Shown here in pieces: positions 31,940 through 44,983 of a DNA stretch of 64,000 nucleotides (the stretch's first letter is position 1; each line of letters begins with the position of its first letter). The notes below the pieces were generated by a model. That model had not been told where the DNA came from and searched no databases. It saw nothing but the letters and a program-made list of their open reading frames with translations. Source of the DNA: Fremontodendron californicum. Its lineage: Eukaryota; Streptophyta; Magnoliopsida; Malvales; Malvaceae. Made by a program: the position numbers and the translations under genes. The stretch spans positions 8,938,001 to 9,002,000 of the forward strand of contig JAULJL010000039.1 in the NCBI GenBank assembly GCA_030761205.1, in the 5' to 3' direction.

Positions 31940-33229
31940 TTTAATAATTTCTCAATTCCTAGCCAAATAAGCACAACCAATATAGTGAAATTGACAATAC
32001 CCACTTGGATAATCCACACTAATAAGCAATTACCAACTATCTACTATGACTTTTAATATAATATCATCCAAATCTATAATGTTCACCAATCAATGCACCC
32101 ACTTCCACAAATTTTACTAGCAAAATCAGCCAAAAGCCTCAAACTTGCACAATCAAAATCTCCCATCTTGACTAACAATGTCACCAAATCCATAAATTGT
32201 CAATTCTGAAATCACCCAATATCCACAAATCTTCACTATAAAAATCACCCAATATCACTAAGAAATTGTTTTAAATCCCCAATTTCTACTACCTAAAATT
32301 ACCCAAATCCACAAGCTTTCACAATCAAGATTTCCCAACTCCAATAATTGCCAAAATCAATATCACCAAAATCAACAAATTTTTACTATTAAAAGCACCC
32401 AATATCCATAAATTCCAAATATCTTTAAGAAAACCGGAATCACAATCAAAAGTTCTTCAAGAGCATGTAAAATCCTCAAGAAAAATAGCACTTACTTGGA
32501 GAATGTGTACTTTGATGATGAACAACTCCAAAATCTCAAAGAGGAATATCTTTTGGTGAAGAAAGAGTGTTTGATGGAGTTGTAGTTTTGTTGTTTGTGG
32601 GAGGAGATGTAATAGGTGGTGTATTGAGTTGAAGAGAAAAAATTGGAAGAGGATTTGTAGATTAGAGTTTTGAAAGTGGTTGGAATTGTATTTGGGGAGA
32701 AAAGATGTATGGCCTATTGAACAAATTTGGAGAGGGAAGTGATTTAGGGTTTTTATTTTTGGGGGCTGGGGTGAAACCTCGTAAAAAAATTTAAAACATT
32801 TCGCCCAGTGTTGGCCTCCTGGCGCCGCAGCGGTGTGCCTCGAGTGTTTTTTATTTTCAAGCTACACTGCAGCTCTGGTTGTCTAGCGCTACAGCGCCAA
32901 GGCTCAACCTTTTTATTTTATTTTATTTTTTTTGATCCAGCACTATAGCTCTGGCTTTCTGGCGCTGCAACGCTGACTTTCAAATTTTTTTTTTTCTGAA
33001 TGATCTAGCACTGCAGCGATGAGTCTCGACCTTTCTTGATATGAGCTAGCGTTGTAACGTGAATTTTTTATTTTATTTTATTTTTGTAATGTTTTAAAAC
33101 TTACAGAATAAAAGAAAAAAATTATTAGAAAAAAATTTAAATCAAATAAAATATAAAATATAAAAAAAATCAAAGAGTAAAGATTAAAAATGCTTTGGTT
33201 GCCTCCCAAGAAGAACTTGATTTATAGTC
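31940..33229. other. Spacer between integrase and third ORF, element C
   Basis: About 1.3 kb with no gene. The left part (31,940-32,460) is rich in CCAAAAT/CACCCAATATC words in loose repetition. The right part holds the GCGC palindromic repeats at 32,800-33,060. Confidence 0.55.
32800..33060. repeat. Cluster of GCGCTACAGCGC-type near-palindromes
   Basis: Five related words, among them CTGGCGCCGCAGCG, CTAGCGCTACAGCGCC, CTGGCGCTGCAACGC and CTAGCACTGCAGCG, spaced about 50-70 bases apart in otherwise T-rich DNA. Each is close to self-complementary, so the transcript could form small GC hairpins. Confidence 0.6.
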
Positions 33230-34160
33230 ATCGGCTTGACTTTCTCGATCTCATTCCGGGTCCGCTAAAGTGATGGAAGACTTTTGGGTCAAAATTGTCT
33301 CTCCAATAATGTTTGAGCCATTGGCCATTCACTTTTAATATTCAATTAGAACTCTGTTCAACCACCTCAACTTCTCTATAAGGGAATACTTTAGTGACTT
33401 TGAAAGGTCCGGGCCATCGAGATTTGAGTTTTCCCGAGAATAGCTTGAGTCTAGAGTTGTAGAGTAAAACATATTGGCCTGGCTCAAATTGTCGTTCAAT
33501 GATCTTCTTATCATGCCATTTCTTTGTCTTTTCTTTGTAAAGCTTGGCATTTTCATAGGCTTGAAGACGAAATTCATCCATCTCATTAAAATGCAATAGG
33601 CGCCTCTCTCCTGCTGCATTATACTCTAATTTAGTTTCTTGATGGCCCAATATGCATTATACTCTAATTGTACCGAAAGATGACATGCTTTCCCGAAAAC
33701 CAATTTGTATGGAGACATCACAATCAGAGTTTTATAAGTCATTCTATATGCCCAAAATGCATCATCCAACCTCTTGGACCAATCTTTGCTAGTCGGGCTA
33801 ACAATCTTCTCCAAGATTATTTTGATTTCTCTATTGGAGACTTTGGCTTGACCACTTGTTTGTGGATGGTAGGTGGTGGCAATCTTGTGTTTGACCCCGT
33901 ATTTAGAAAGGAGAGCTTCAAAGTGTTTGTTGCAAAAGTGAGACCCTTCATCACTAATAATTACTCTTGGAGTGCCAAAACGGGTGAAGATATTCTTTTT
34001 TCAAGAAGTTTAGTACCACCTTGGAATCATTGGTTGGCAAGGCTGTTGCTTCCACCCACTTAGATACATAATGAACCGCAACTAGAATGTAAAGATTGTT
34101 GTAGGAGGAAATAAAGGGACCCATAAAATCAATGCCCTACACATCTAAGATTTCAACCTC
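33230..34160 (-). pseudogene. Integrase core and C-terminus, element C
   Basis: In element order: GIDFMGPFISSYNNLY (first catalytic Asp), a frameshift, VIISDEGSHFCNKHFEALL (second Asp), TYHPQTSGQAKVSNREIK (catalytic Glu), FWAYRMTYKT, then the C-terminal region YENAKLYKEKTKKWHDK and SRWPGPFKVTKVFPY. All three D,D-35-E residues can be seen, but the copy needs frame changes near 34,020, 33,650 and 33,345. It shows what element B has lost from the middle of its integrase. Confidence 0.85.
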
Positions 34161-34754
34161 TAGGATGTTGTTGAGAGACATCTCGTTTCATCTTGAGATG
34201 TTGCCCGCTCTTTGACATCTATCACATCTTGCAACAAACTGATGAGCTTCCATAAAGAGACTTGGCCAATAAAAACCTGATTGAAGCACTTCTGCCGCAA
34301 TTCATTCTCCTCCAAAATGTCCTCCATAATCCGAAGAGTGACAATGTTGCAAAATGTTTTCAACTTCTTTCTTAGGCACACACTTTCTAAGAATCTGATT
34401 CGTCCATTGCTTGAACAAGAAAGGTTCGTCCCAGTAATAATACTTGACATCATGCAAGAAATTCTTCTTTTGTTGAGAATTTAAATCAGGTGAAAAGATT
34501 CTACTTACAATATAGTTCACATAGTCGGCATACCATGGTGATCCCTGTTGATTAATTTGAAAGAGTTGCTCATCAGGAAAAGTCTCATTTATTTGAATTG
34601 TCTCGCCAACTATCGCCCCTTTATCCAATCGTGATAGATGATCCGCCACTTGATTTTCTATTCCCTTTCTATCTCAGATCTCTAAATCAAATTCTTACAA
34701 AAGAAGTATCCAATGGATCAAACGTGGTTTTGCATCCTTCTTTTCAAGCAAGTA
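34161..34754 (-). pseudogene. RNase H end and integrase zinc domain, element C
   Basis: Starts in the last RNase H segment (YLLEKKDAKPRLIHWILLL), continues ADHLSRLDKGAI, then WYADYVNYIVSRIFSPDL, YYWDEPFLFKQW, the zinc domain HCHSSDYGGHFGGE, then after an in-frame TGA GFYWPSLFMEAHQFVARCDRC. The H-H-C-C zinc ligands are all present. The 5' side is cut by LTR E. Confidence 0.85.
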
Positions 34755-37700
34755 TGTCGCAACCACTTAAAAAATAAATAACAACGTTCCTTCGTGAGAC
34801 ATTTGTACTCGTTAAGTGTGACATTGGAGAAAACAGAGGAAAAGACGACTTAATTCCTCTTGAAATAAAGGTGGAGGGTATGAAAACAACCTCGAAAAAA
34901 GAAATGGAGTCGCCATTAATCTTTTTTGGCTAGGTGTGATCAGCCACCTATTAAAACCGATTTTTATAAAAAAAAACATTTTAAAATTAATTAAAACATT
35001 TTTAAAACCAATTTTGTAATCTGCGCTTTGAACCAGAGAAAACAAGTGCAGGTTCGGGAGTCGGTTCTGTGTGGGGAAGGATTAGCACCCCCACAACGCC
35101 CGTATAAAACAGTACCTTATTAGTCATGTGTTATATCGAGTCTCAGTGAAAAGTCTATTTTAGATTTGGTATTCGAAAATAATTCCCATTTTAAAAACAA
35201 TCCTATTTTTGTTCGAGAATGATCCGGAATGCAATAATTTTCTATATTCCCCGGCAAACCAGTAAAATATAGATTTTTTATTGATTTTAGAAATCTCTGC
35301 ATCATACACTTTTTAAAAGGGTCTTCCTTCGTTAATATAGTTGATGAAGACTCCCCAGCAACCCGGAGGAGAATTCATGAATTATAATAACTCGGGGATA
35401 TTGCCTTATTTTATTAAAAAAATCTCAATTTTCAAAAGTTTGGATGATCATGAATGTGCAAATTAAAATTAAAACTTGAAGGTATAACATGCAAGATTAA
35501 CATGGCATGGAAAACAAGTTATTATGACATGACAAAATTTAAATGACATAGCCAAAGAATAAATACATGAAATATGAATGACATGGCATAAGAATGAATG
35601 TCATGTGAATGAAATCGACATGGCATATAAAATATCATGGCATATGAATGATATGGGACATGAATGAATGTCATGTTAATGAAATCGACATGGCAAACAA
35701 AATGACATGGCGTACGAATGATAAGGCACATGAATGAATGTCATGTGAATGAAATCGACATGGCAAATAAAATGACATAGCATATGAATGACATGGCATG
35801 TGAATGAAATGACATAATGAATGACATGGCATATGAATGACATGGCATGTGAATGACATGGCATATGAGTAACATGGCACGTGAATGACATAGCAAATTT
35901 TGATGACATGGCATATGAATGACATGGCACAAATGAATGACATGGCATATGAATGACATGGCATGTGAATGACATGGCGTATGAATGACATGGCATAATG
36001 AATGACATGGCATATGAATGACATGGCACATGAATGGATGACATGGCATAACCTAGACCACATGGCATGTGAATGACATGGCATAATGAATGACATGGCA
36101 TGTGAATGACATGGCATAATGAATGACATGGCATGTGAATGACATGGCATGTGAATGACATGGCATATGAATGACATGGCAATATGAATGACATGGCATG
36201 TGCATGACATGGCATATAAATGACATGGCATATAAATGACATGGCATATAAATGACATGGCATGTGAATGACATGGCATATGAATGACATGGCATGTGAA
36301 TGACATGGCAAAATAAATGACATGGCATGTGAATGACATGGCATATGAATGACATGGCATAATGAATGAGATGGCATGTGAATGCATGGCATATGAATGA
36401 CATGGCATAATGAATGACATGGCATGTGAATGACATGGCATGTGAATGACATGGCAAATGAATGACATGGCATATGAATGACATGGCATAACGAATGACA
36501 TGGCATGTGAATGACATGGCATAGCGAATGACATGGCATGTGAATGACATGGCATATGAATGACATGACATAATGAATGACATGGCATATGAATGACATG
36601 GCAAAATGAATGACATGGCATGTGAATGAATGACATGGCATGCTAGACACGGTAAAATCTAATTAAGGCAACATGAACATAAAATGACATCAACATGGAA
36701 TATTCATGGACATATAATTTTCATGTGAGGAATCATACAAATAGCATACATTAGAAAATATTACCACACTCTTCGGCAAACCCGGCAAAGCTCGGAAAAT
36801 ATTTCTTCCTTATGATATTTATATGATTCTGAATAAAACAAAATCCAATATCTTTCAATTTCATAAACACGTGCGTTGAAGAATTTCCTAACCTCTCCGG
36901 CAACCCGGGAAAGATTAAGAACTAATTGTCGCCAAATGTTTAGGAAATCGAAACACACATTTTATGTCAAATTTAAAATTTAAAACATTTTAAAATGCAA
37001 TGCATAGAGATGTATTTCTTCCTTAGAGTAAAGACATCCGTATACCTAAAAAGGAATATGACTACCTTAGAAAGATACTTAAATCGTATTTTCAAAATCG
37101 AAAGACCTTGGGCTCGGATTTAAAAAAAATTGGAATTTTTTTTTGATGAAAATAGCCTCATAGCCGAACCCCCCCTCTTTTAAAGGCTCTATTTTCGTAG
37201 TTTTGAAATCCGGGTTGACCACCCTTGACCTAACTTTTATAAAATCAAATTTTATGATTGAAATGACTTGGAAATTAACCTAAGGCAGTAACTAAGGTCT
37301 CAAATCAGCCCTCTCTTATATCCCAACAAAAATCGAAAATTATTACTTTCTTGAAAAACAAATTTGACCCTCACTGTCAGTTTTGAAAACCTATTTTTTT
37401 TACCTTCCTAAACAATTTCAGAAAAAATCTAAAAAAATTATGGTAGACCTAGAACATGTCTACTTATATGGGAAAAAATCAGCTTAAGTTTTGGAGCATG
37501 GATACTATGACCGAATTTTACCAAAATCAAGACAGTGAGTTAAAAACTGCTTTATCAAAATCTATTTTTTCAACCATGATAAAAAAATCTAAAAATCATG
37601 ATAAAAATACCATGGCATCCCCTAAATGGCTAATGCATATGGTAAAAAATTCAATTTATTTTGGCTGTGAATGTGTAGTGAAAAAAAAATCCCAAAGTGA

Positions 37701-39350
37701 GAATACCCAACCTAAACTATCTCCCTTTCAACTAGAATGGGCCAAGGGTTTTTGGCTTGAGATAATTAGTTGATCTTGGCCAAAAACCTAGTTGAAATGT
37801 CATGATATGCATGATTTTCAGCCAACCAAACATATGACAATAGATCAAACATGAGTCAAAAGCATGAATACCACCAAGCAAGCAAAAAAAATATCAAGCA
37901 AGAACAAGCACAAAGCTATCCTACACCATTGGGCTATTGCATGAAACATGTAAATTTTTTTGACAAACTTGGTTATTTGATAGAGAATGAAAAACAAAGG
38001 ATAGAAAACCTTTAAAATTTATTTTTGAAAACCTTTTTATTTATCAAAAAGTTTACAAATCACATGAACAAAAAGAAGAACAAGAATCACAACATCAAAG
38101 AAAACATTAAAGAAGAAGAAAGGAAAAGATATTCACCTAGCTTTTGCTTTCCAAATCAAGAGCTCTCAATTTTTTTTTATCACTTTTCTTTCTCTTCCCT
38201 TTTTTTTCACCTCTCTTTTCTCTCAAGAATGAAGTGCCTTGTCAGAAAAAATGAACTTCCCCTTCCCTTCTCCTCATAGCCGGCTGCCTTGTATTAGTGG
38301 GGAGTGTGAGCTTTTCATTTTTTCACCCTTCATGCCTCTCCAACATCCTTTGCCCTTGGATGATATGTGCTCCCCTTTCTCCAACAATCTAAGCCATTGA
38401 TCAAAGATATTTTCATGACAATAAAAATGACATATTGTAATTTGATCTTGGCCATTAAATGATGTACTCATACTTTTACAAATCACCTAGGTCATTGGAT
38501 GGACAAGGACACTTTCAAGACAATAAAAATGACATTTTGCAATCCATCCTTGGCCATTTGATCCATGATGATCACACTCCCTCTTTAAATCAGCTACAGG
38601 TAGAAAATGGCCTGGAAATTTCCAGGCCATTCAACTTTTTATATTTGCAAATTGGCCCTTTTTGGTTTCTTTGGTAAAATTGCATTTTGGTCCCCAAACT
38701 TTATTTAATTGCAAATGGACCCCAATTTAGGATTTGTCTTTTTTAACTTATCTTATCCGATATAAAACTTGGTTCTGGAGGTTTTCACATTTTTTCCGAG
38801 CTCATTCTCTATTTTTCCCAGATTTTTCTCTAAAATTTCGGTTTAGTGCCTCCTAAATTTAGCCTTTTTCATTTGAGCTCCAATTCCGAATTTTTCTTCG
38901 CCGATCTCTTCCAAAAATTATAAGACTCAGATCTGGAAGTTTTCATAATTGTTTGAGCTCGTTTGCTATTTTTTTCGGAATTATCTTTTGGAATTTCGGG
39001 TTAGTGCACCTGAACTTTGCTATTTTTCAAATGAGCTCCAATTCTGGATTTTTCTTCACCAATCTCTTCCAAAAATTATAAAACTCAGATCTGGAAGTTT
39101 TCATAATTTTTCGAGCTCGTTTACTATTTTTCTCAAAATTATCTTTGGGATTTTCCGAGATTGCCCTTCAACCTCCGAAACCTCGGTTTTACTCAAAACG
39201 GGTTCGATTTTTGGATTTTCTTTTTCCACTTCCTTTGTCCTATATTGAATTTGAGTTGGTCCGAAAATGCCCAATTTTTACGTCAAATTCCCCTCCGATT
39301 TAGTTTTCCCTTTTTCAAACTCAGGAATTTTCTCGTTTTTCTGTTTTTGC
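34755..39350 (-). mobile_element. Element E: Ogre-like LTR on the - strand, head missing
   Basis: The left end TGTCGCAACC is the reverse complement of the LTR ends GGTTGCGACA at 56,347 and (one change) 44,980. From there, reading right, it matches the other giant LTRs in inverted order: tail 34,790-35,480, tandem-repeat zone 35,523-36,645, the block at 36,990-37,240 that matches 49,870-50,100, and A/T-rich head region to about 39,200. The last few hundred bases before the expected ...GGTGTCTACA end are missing. At about 39,350 the sequence switches to an LTR fragment in the opposite orientation. It inserted into element C's RNase H; AAGTA (34,750-34,754) would be the left target duplication. 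Confidence 0.75.
35523..36645 (-). repeat. 16-bp tandem array inside LTR E
   Basis: About 65-70 copies of a 16-base unit AATGACATGGCATATG and variants (ATGTG, ATAATG in place of ATATG). Copies are most regular at 35,780-36,640 and degenerate to the left. Because 16 is not a multiple of three, all three frames of the - strand cycle through the unit, and they stay open because the unit has no stop on that strand. This gives open frames of up to 324 codons with SFICHVIHMPCH-like words, which are not genes. The same zone in other LTRs is short and diverged (43,800-44,280, 49,260-49,600, 55,350-55,620), so the array expanded in this copy. Confidence 0.92.
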
Positions 39351-40088
39351 ATTCATTCTTATGCCATGTCATCTATATGCCATGCTATCCATATGCCATG
39401 TCGATTTTATTCACATGTCATTTTGTATGCTATGTCAATCATTTGTCCTGTCATTATTTCCTTTACTAGGTGAGAATAAAAAGTTTGTCATATCATGATA
39501 AATGAGCATGTTTATTTCATTTTTATCTGAGTAACATTTTGGCATACTTATGGTCAATTTCGATGATTTTCAAAATACATGAAAAACAAATGATATATAT
39601 TTTTTTAAAAATCAAGATTATTCTTGAGTTAAAATATTTCATGAGTTCTCTGCTAGGTCTGCTGCAGAGGATATCATCAATTATCATTAATAACGGAATA
39701 TCTTTTTCAAAAAAATGATTCGGAGAATTTCAAAATCGAGGGAAATTTTCATATTTTGTCGAGTTTGTCAAAAAATATGGAAAATTTTATTCTAGTAAAT
39801 TTCGAATCATTTTCCAAATAAAATATTAATTTTTAAGGGAATTATTTCAAAACACCAAATTTTAAAACTGAGTTTTTACCGAGACTCGAGATAACACAAG
39901 TCTAATAAGGTACCGTTTTATACGGGCGTTGTGGGGGTGCTAATCCTTCCCCGCACGTAACCGACTCTCGAACCCACACTTGTTTTTCTCTGGTTCAAAG
40001 TGCGGACTACAAAGTTGGTTTTAAAAATGTTTTAATTAATTTTAAAATGTTTTATAAAAATCGGTTTTAATAGGTGGCCGATCACACC
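39351..40088 (+). mobile_element. Ogre-like LTR tail fragment, + strand, fused to LTR E
   Basis: Starts abruptly with ATGCCATGTCAT-type repeats (39,360-39,450, the inverse of the array in LTR E). It then continues as an LTR tail with the conserved GGTACC...GTGGGGGTGCTAAT block at 39,909-39,960 and ends at GATCACACC, where element D is inserted. The beginning of this LTR is absent. Confidence 0.7.
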
Positions 40089-43000
40089 TGTAGACACCTA
40101 ATTTTGTCCAGACCACTAAAACAGGTATGTTTTCTTCCTAAATTGATGTTTCATCCTGCAGGTGGTACTCAGACACTTGGTCTAAGAAGACGAGCATAAA
40201 AAATTTAAACTTGAAAAAGTCAACCCTAAAAAGTCAACTACTGGAAAAGTCAACCCACTTTCAAAATCAAGATTTGAAGTTTAATTGAAAAATGGCGAAT
40301 GAATTTTGATAACCCGAGATCTGCATTGAAAGATATGGAGTCCGGAAGTTGAGTTACGGAGATTCAATATAAAGGAAACCCAGTTCGAGAAATTTGAGGA
40401 AAAGTGCTTAAACGATCAAATTGGTCGAAATTGAAAGTTCCAAATGAAAGATAAGCACTGAATACGGGTAATGGAGAAGCTACTTGGAAGAAAAACTGAA
40501 AGAAAAGTCAATCAGGAAGAAAACCGAGAATTAGGGTTTTTGGTGGATTTCGATGAAATTCAGAAGAATTACAGAAATGGATCGATTTGGTAAGACTAAC
40601 CCCTAATTGATGAGGAGTGATTAAACAAGGATAGCCCAAGGCTCAGTTTGAAGAAATCTAAAAATCGGACTTGTTTTGAGCAAAGCCGGGCTTCGGAGGT
40701 AAAAGGGCAAAATTGGAAAATTTGGAAAAAGTAGAAAATGAACTCCAAAAATTCTGAAAATTTTCGGATCTCATTCTTAAATCATTTTGAAGAGATTGGC
40801 AAAAGAAAATTCGGATTCGGAGTTTGGAGTTCGTTTGCAAAATGGCCAAATCCCGGGTCCTCTATGTAGAAATTCAAAAGGATAAATCCCGAAAAAATAG
40901 AAATGAGCTCCAAAAATTTTGAAAATTTATAGCTCTCATTCTTAAATTATTTGGAAGAGATTGGCGAAATAAATCCTAATTCAAAGTTCGTTTGCAAAAT
41001 GACCAAATCTCGAGCCCACTATGTAGTAATTCAAGCAGATAAATCCTGAAAAAATACCAAATGAGTTCCAAAAATTATGAAAACTTCCAGATCATACTTT
41101 TAAATTATTTGAAGAGATTGGTGAAGAAAAATCTGTATTTGAAGCTCGTTTAAAAATGGTAAAGTTTGAGAGCACAAAAGAGCAATTTTGGAAGAAAAAA
41201 ATCCAAATAAATAGCAAATGGGCTCGAAATTTTTTGAAAACCTCTATAATTCAATTTTTTATTATTTCAAAAGTATTAAAAAAACAAAATTTGAATTTGG
41301 AGTCCTTTTGCTATTTATTTATGTTTGGGAGGCAAAAAGGTTATTTTACCAAAGAAACCGAAAAGGGCCTTTTCTTGTTTTACAAAAATTGAAGCATGGG
41401 CTGGAAGAGGAAGGGTCAGCCGGCCAAGGCCCAATGGTGGGCAGATATTTTCTGATTTTTAATCAAAAGACCAACAATGAAGAGGAAGATAGTTATTTTT
41501 GTGATCAAGCCTTTGAATTTACAATACATGGACCAATGGTTAGAGAGAGTATATTTATGACATCTTTATGACATCATAATTCAAGGGCTGATGATTCTAA
41601 TCTAAGGGTGAGAATTCTACATAGAAAGCATATTGGATTGAAGGACATTGGATGGAAGGCCATTGGATGAAATTTGGACTAAAAAAATTCTAGAACCTCC
41701 TAGGTTCTTCCAAGGCCAAGCGGCCAGTACAAGGAGAGTGGGGTATCTTTTTCATTTTCACTCTATTCACACTCTGATTTTTTTTTTTTTGCTGAATGCT
41801 CTCCATTTTTGAAAGGCAAAAAGAAAAGTTTAGAAAAGAAAAGAAAGTTAGAAGAGAAAAAGCTTGCAATATAGCTTCTAGAGGTTGCTTTAAGCACCAT
41901 ACTCTTGCACTTTCCTTGATTTTCTATTCTTGATTTGCTATTTTCATTGATATTTTGGTGAGTTTCTTTTGATTTTCCTTTTTAAAATAAGTGTTTTTAA
42001 GTTTTTTCTTCAAGTCCTTCTTGATACTTTCTTGTAAAAAGCTTTTTGAATTTTTTTCTCTTGATTTAAAAGGGTAGCCGAATGGCTCATTTTTTTGTAT
42101 AGTTGCTATTTTGCTTTTTTATTTCATGTTATTAGTGGTATTTAACAAGTTTTGATGCTTTAAATCTTCTTAAAGTACATAAATATGAAGCTTGTTTTGA
42201 TTTGGTTACTTGCTTGTTTCCATTGTTGAGTTTATTATCTTGTTATCATGTTTATTTTAGTTGTCTTGCATCTTTGACTTTCTATTTTCAAAATGTTTAA
42301 GTTTGTTTATGATTTACATTTTGTTAATCCATGTGTTTGTGAAAATGTCTATTGGTTTTCATGCCTTTACTTTATATTTGCATGATTTAAGTATTATTCT
42401 TTAGCTATGCATATTATTGTGTTAAGTGTTTGTGTAATTGACCTTGTTCATTGGAACATTCGGCTACCCCCCTTTTTTAGCTTTGTGTGTGCATTTTTAT
42501 TATGCTAGTTGATAGGTTTGTATTCCCATGATATGTTATTGCGTATTTTGTTTAAGTATGCTATATGTTTGTGTATTTTCCATGCGTCTTTTAGCTTTAG
42601 GTTGTGTTTGCATTATCATGCATTTCATGCATTTTAGACCTAGGTTACATTAAATGCCATGCAAGTTCATGTTAGGTCTAGGTCATTTTATTGATGCCAT
42701 GCATTCTCCATGTCATTTAGGTTTTAAATCATGCATTTTATACATTACATTTGCTATATTTTCATGCATTTCATGTCACTGCCACATGATTTATGACTTA
42801 GACCAATCAATGGTTCAAAGTCATGCTCATTTTGAGCATACTTGTGGAAAATTAAAGAGTTGTCAAATTGATTATTCTACCTTTGTGATTTTTTTTACTT
42901 AGCCAATTTTTTCCTAACTTTTCAAAAGTGTTAGGTACTGTTTGCGAGTCTTTAGGAGAGTCTCTAACATTTTTACTTTGATTTTAAATGATTTTATCAA

Positions 43001-44980
43001 AGGCAAAAAATGTGTTTTGGCAAAATAGTTTTTTCACCTAATACTCTTACTTTCCCGATTTTTTTGGTCCATCATCTTTAATCAGAAAACTAAGCTAATT
43101 TTTTCCCATGTAGTTTTGCATGTTCTGAGTCTCTAGTATTTGTTTTATATTTTTTTGAATTTTTAAAAATAGGTTAAAAAATCGTGTTCTAAAACTGGAC
43201 AGTGGAGTCAGATTTGAATGTAAAGAAAATTCCTTTTTCTGTTTTGGCTAAGTTACTTAGAGGGGACTGATTAAGAAGTTTAGCTACTGTCTAGGGGTAG
43301 TTTCTAAGTCTTTTTAAACTCTAAAAATAATTTTATAAACCTCGATTAAGGGTGGTCAAGTCCGGGATTTTAAGCTTAGGAAATTAGAGCCATTTAAAAA
43401 GGGTTTAGTTAGGTTTTTATTTTATTTTTTAAATCTAAGATTTCCAAAATTATTTTCAAACAATCACAAAGTTTTTTGTTTTAGAATATTTAATTTGATA
43501 TATTTTCCTAAGGTAGCCGGATATCTTTTTAGATATACAGATTTCCTTAATTAAAGGAAAAAAAATACATTCTCATGCATTGCATTTTCCATATTCATGC
43601 ATACTATATAATATGTGATTTTGCTATGATAATTTCCATGGTGTTGTTATTATTTTTGATTTATATTTTTGATGTTATGTTGTTTATTATATGGTTTTGA
43701 ATATTTCATGATATCCTATACTTTTTATTTAGTTATTTTTATCATATTATTTAGCATATACTATGTTCTTGCATTTTTATTTTCATGCATATTATATGTT
43801 AGCATTATTTTATGTTTCATGTCATTTCATATCATTTAGATTATATGCATATCATTTATATTTGCCATGTCATTTAAATCATTTTATTCCATTTAGAATA
43901 TATCATGTGACTTAGGATATTTCATTTCATATAGGATATATTATGTTACCTAGGTCATTTCATTTCATTTAGAATATATTATGTCACTTAGGATATTTCA
44001 TTTCATTTAGAATATAACATGTGACTTAGGATATTTCATTTCATATAAAATATATTATGTTACCTACGTCATTTCATTTAGAATATATCATATGACTTAG
44101 GATATTACATTTCATATAGAATATATCATGTTACCTAGGTCATTTCATTTCATTTAGAATATATCATATGACTTAGGATATTTCATTTCGTTTAGAATAT
44201 GCTATGACATTTAAATTATATCATACAATTTAGGTTGCATTATATTATCTAGACTTTGCTATGTCATTTTATTTATGTCACATATATTCATATTTTTAAA
44301 ATGGTTTGAAAAAGATAATGATTTTCAATAAAAGAAAGATATTCCCGAGTTAAAATAATTCATGAGCTCTCTACCGGGTTTACTGGGAGGATATCATCAA
44401 TTATCATTAATAACGGAATATCTTCTTTAAAACGAGAATGATTCGGAAAGTTTTCTAAACTAATAAAAATTTATGTATTTCGCCACGTTTGTTGGAGAAT
44501 ATAGGAAAATTTTGAATTTATAAATTTCGGATTATTTTCAATTAAAAATGGAATTATTTTTTTAAAATTGGGTTTAACTTGAAATACTAAATTAAAAATC
44601 GACTTTTTACCGAGACTTGAGATAACACATGATTAATAAGGTACCGTTTTATACGGGCATTGTGGGGGTGCTAATCCTTCCCCACATGTAATTGAGTCCC
44701 GAACCATTCTTCGATTTTCTCTGGTTTATAACGCAAACTTGAAATTGGTTTTTAAAATGTTTTAATTAATTTTAAGATGTTTTACAAAACCGATTTTAAT
44801 AGGTGGCCGATCACACCTAGCTAAAAAAGATTGGTGGCGACTCCATGTCTTTTTCAAGGTCATTTTCAAAGCCTTCATTTTTCAAGAGGAATTAAGTCGA
44901 CTTTTCCTCGATTTCTTTAATGTCACGCTTAACGAATACAAAGTCTTGCAATGAGACTTGTTATTTTTTAGGTTGTGACA
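40089..44980 (+). repeat. Element D 5' LTR, 4.9 kb
   Basis: Begins TGTAGACACCTAATTTTGTC and ends TTTTAGGTTGTGACA. It aligns along its length with the solo LTR at 51,262-56,347: 40,089-40,700 with 51,262-51,920, 42,600-42,900 with 54,150-54,430, and 44,590-44,980 with 55,960-56,347. No protein domain is visible; the open frames are short A/T-rich ones. The part at 43,800-44,280 is a degenerate CATTTCATTTAGAATATAT repeat zone, the counterpart of the array in LTR E. Confidence 0.88.
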
Positions 44981-44983
44981 GCT

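Larger units (their letters stand above)
28413..34754 (-). mobile_element. Element C: Athila-like element, 3' portion
   Basis: On the - strand: 3' LTR (28,413-29,605), polypurine tract, 1.4 kb spacer, a broken third ORF, a 1.3 kb spacer, and pol back to the RNase H domain. At 34,754 it is cut by the Ogre-like LTR E, within the RNase H codons just before YLLEKKDAKPRL. The rest of pol, gag and the 5' LTR would lie to the right, outside this window. All coding parts carry stops or frameshifts. Confidence 0.85.

Noticed and set aside
35523..36645. CRISPR array
   Set aside because: The units are continuous with no unique spacers, and the sequence is plant nuclear DNA.
35671..36650. Open frames of 187-324 codons on the - strand with Cys/His-rich repeats
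   Set aside because: They are translations of a 16-bp tandem array in three frames. The Cys/His pattern follows from the repeat unit, not from a zinc-binding protein.
34755..40088. A foldback DNA transposon with long terminal inverted repeats
   Set aside because: The inverted arms are parts of Ogre-like LTRs that also occur elsewhere in the window as ordinary direct LTRs, so a fusion of two LTRs is a simpler explanation. It remains worth checking for repeated occurrence of the junction.
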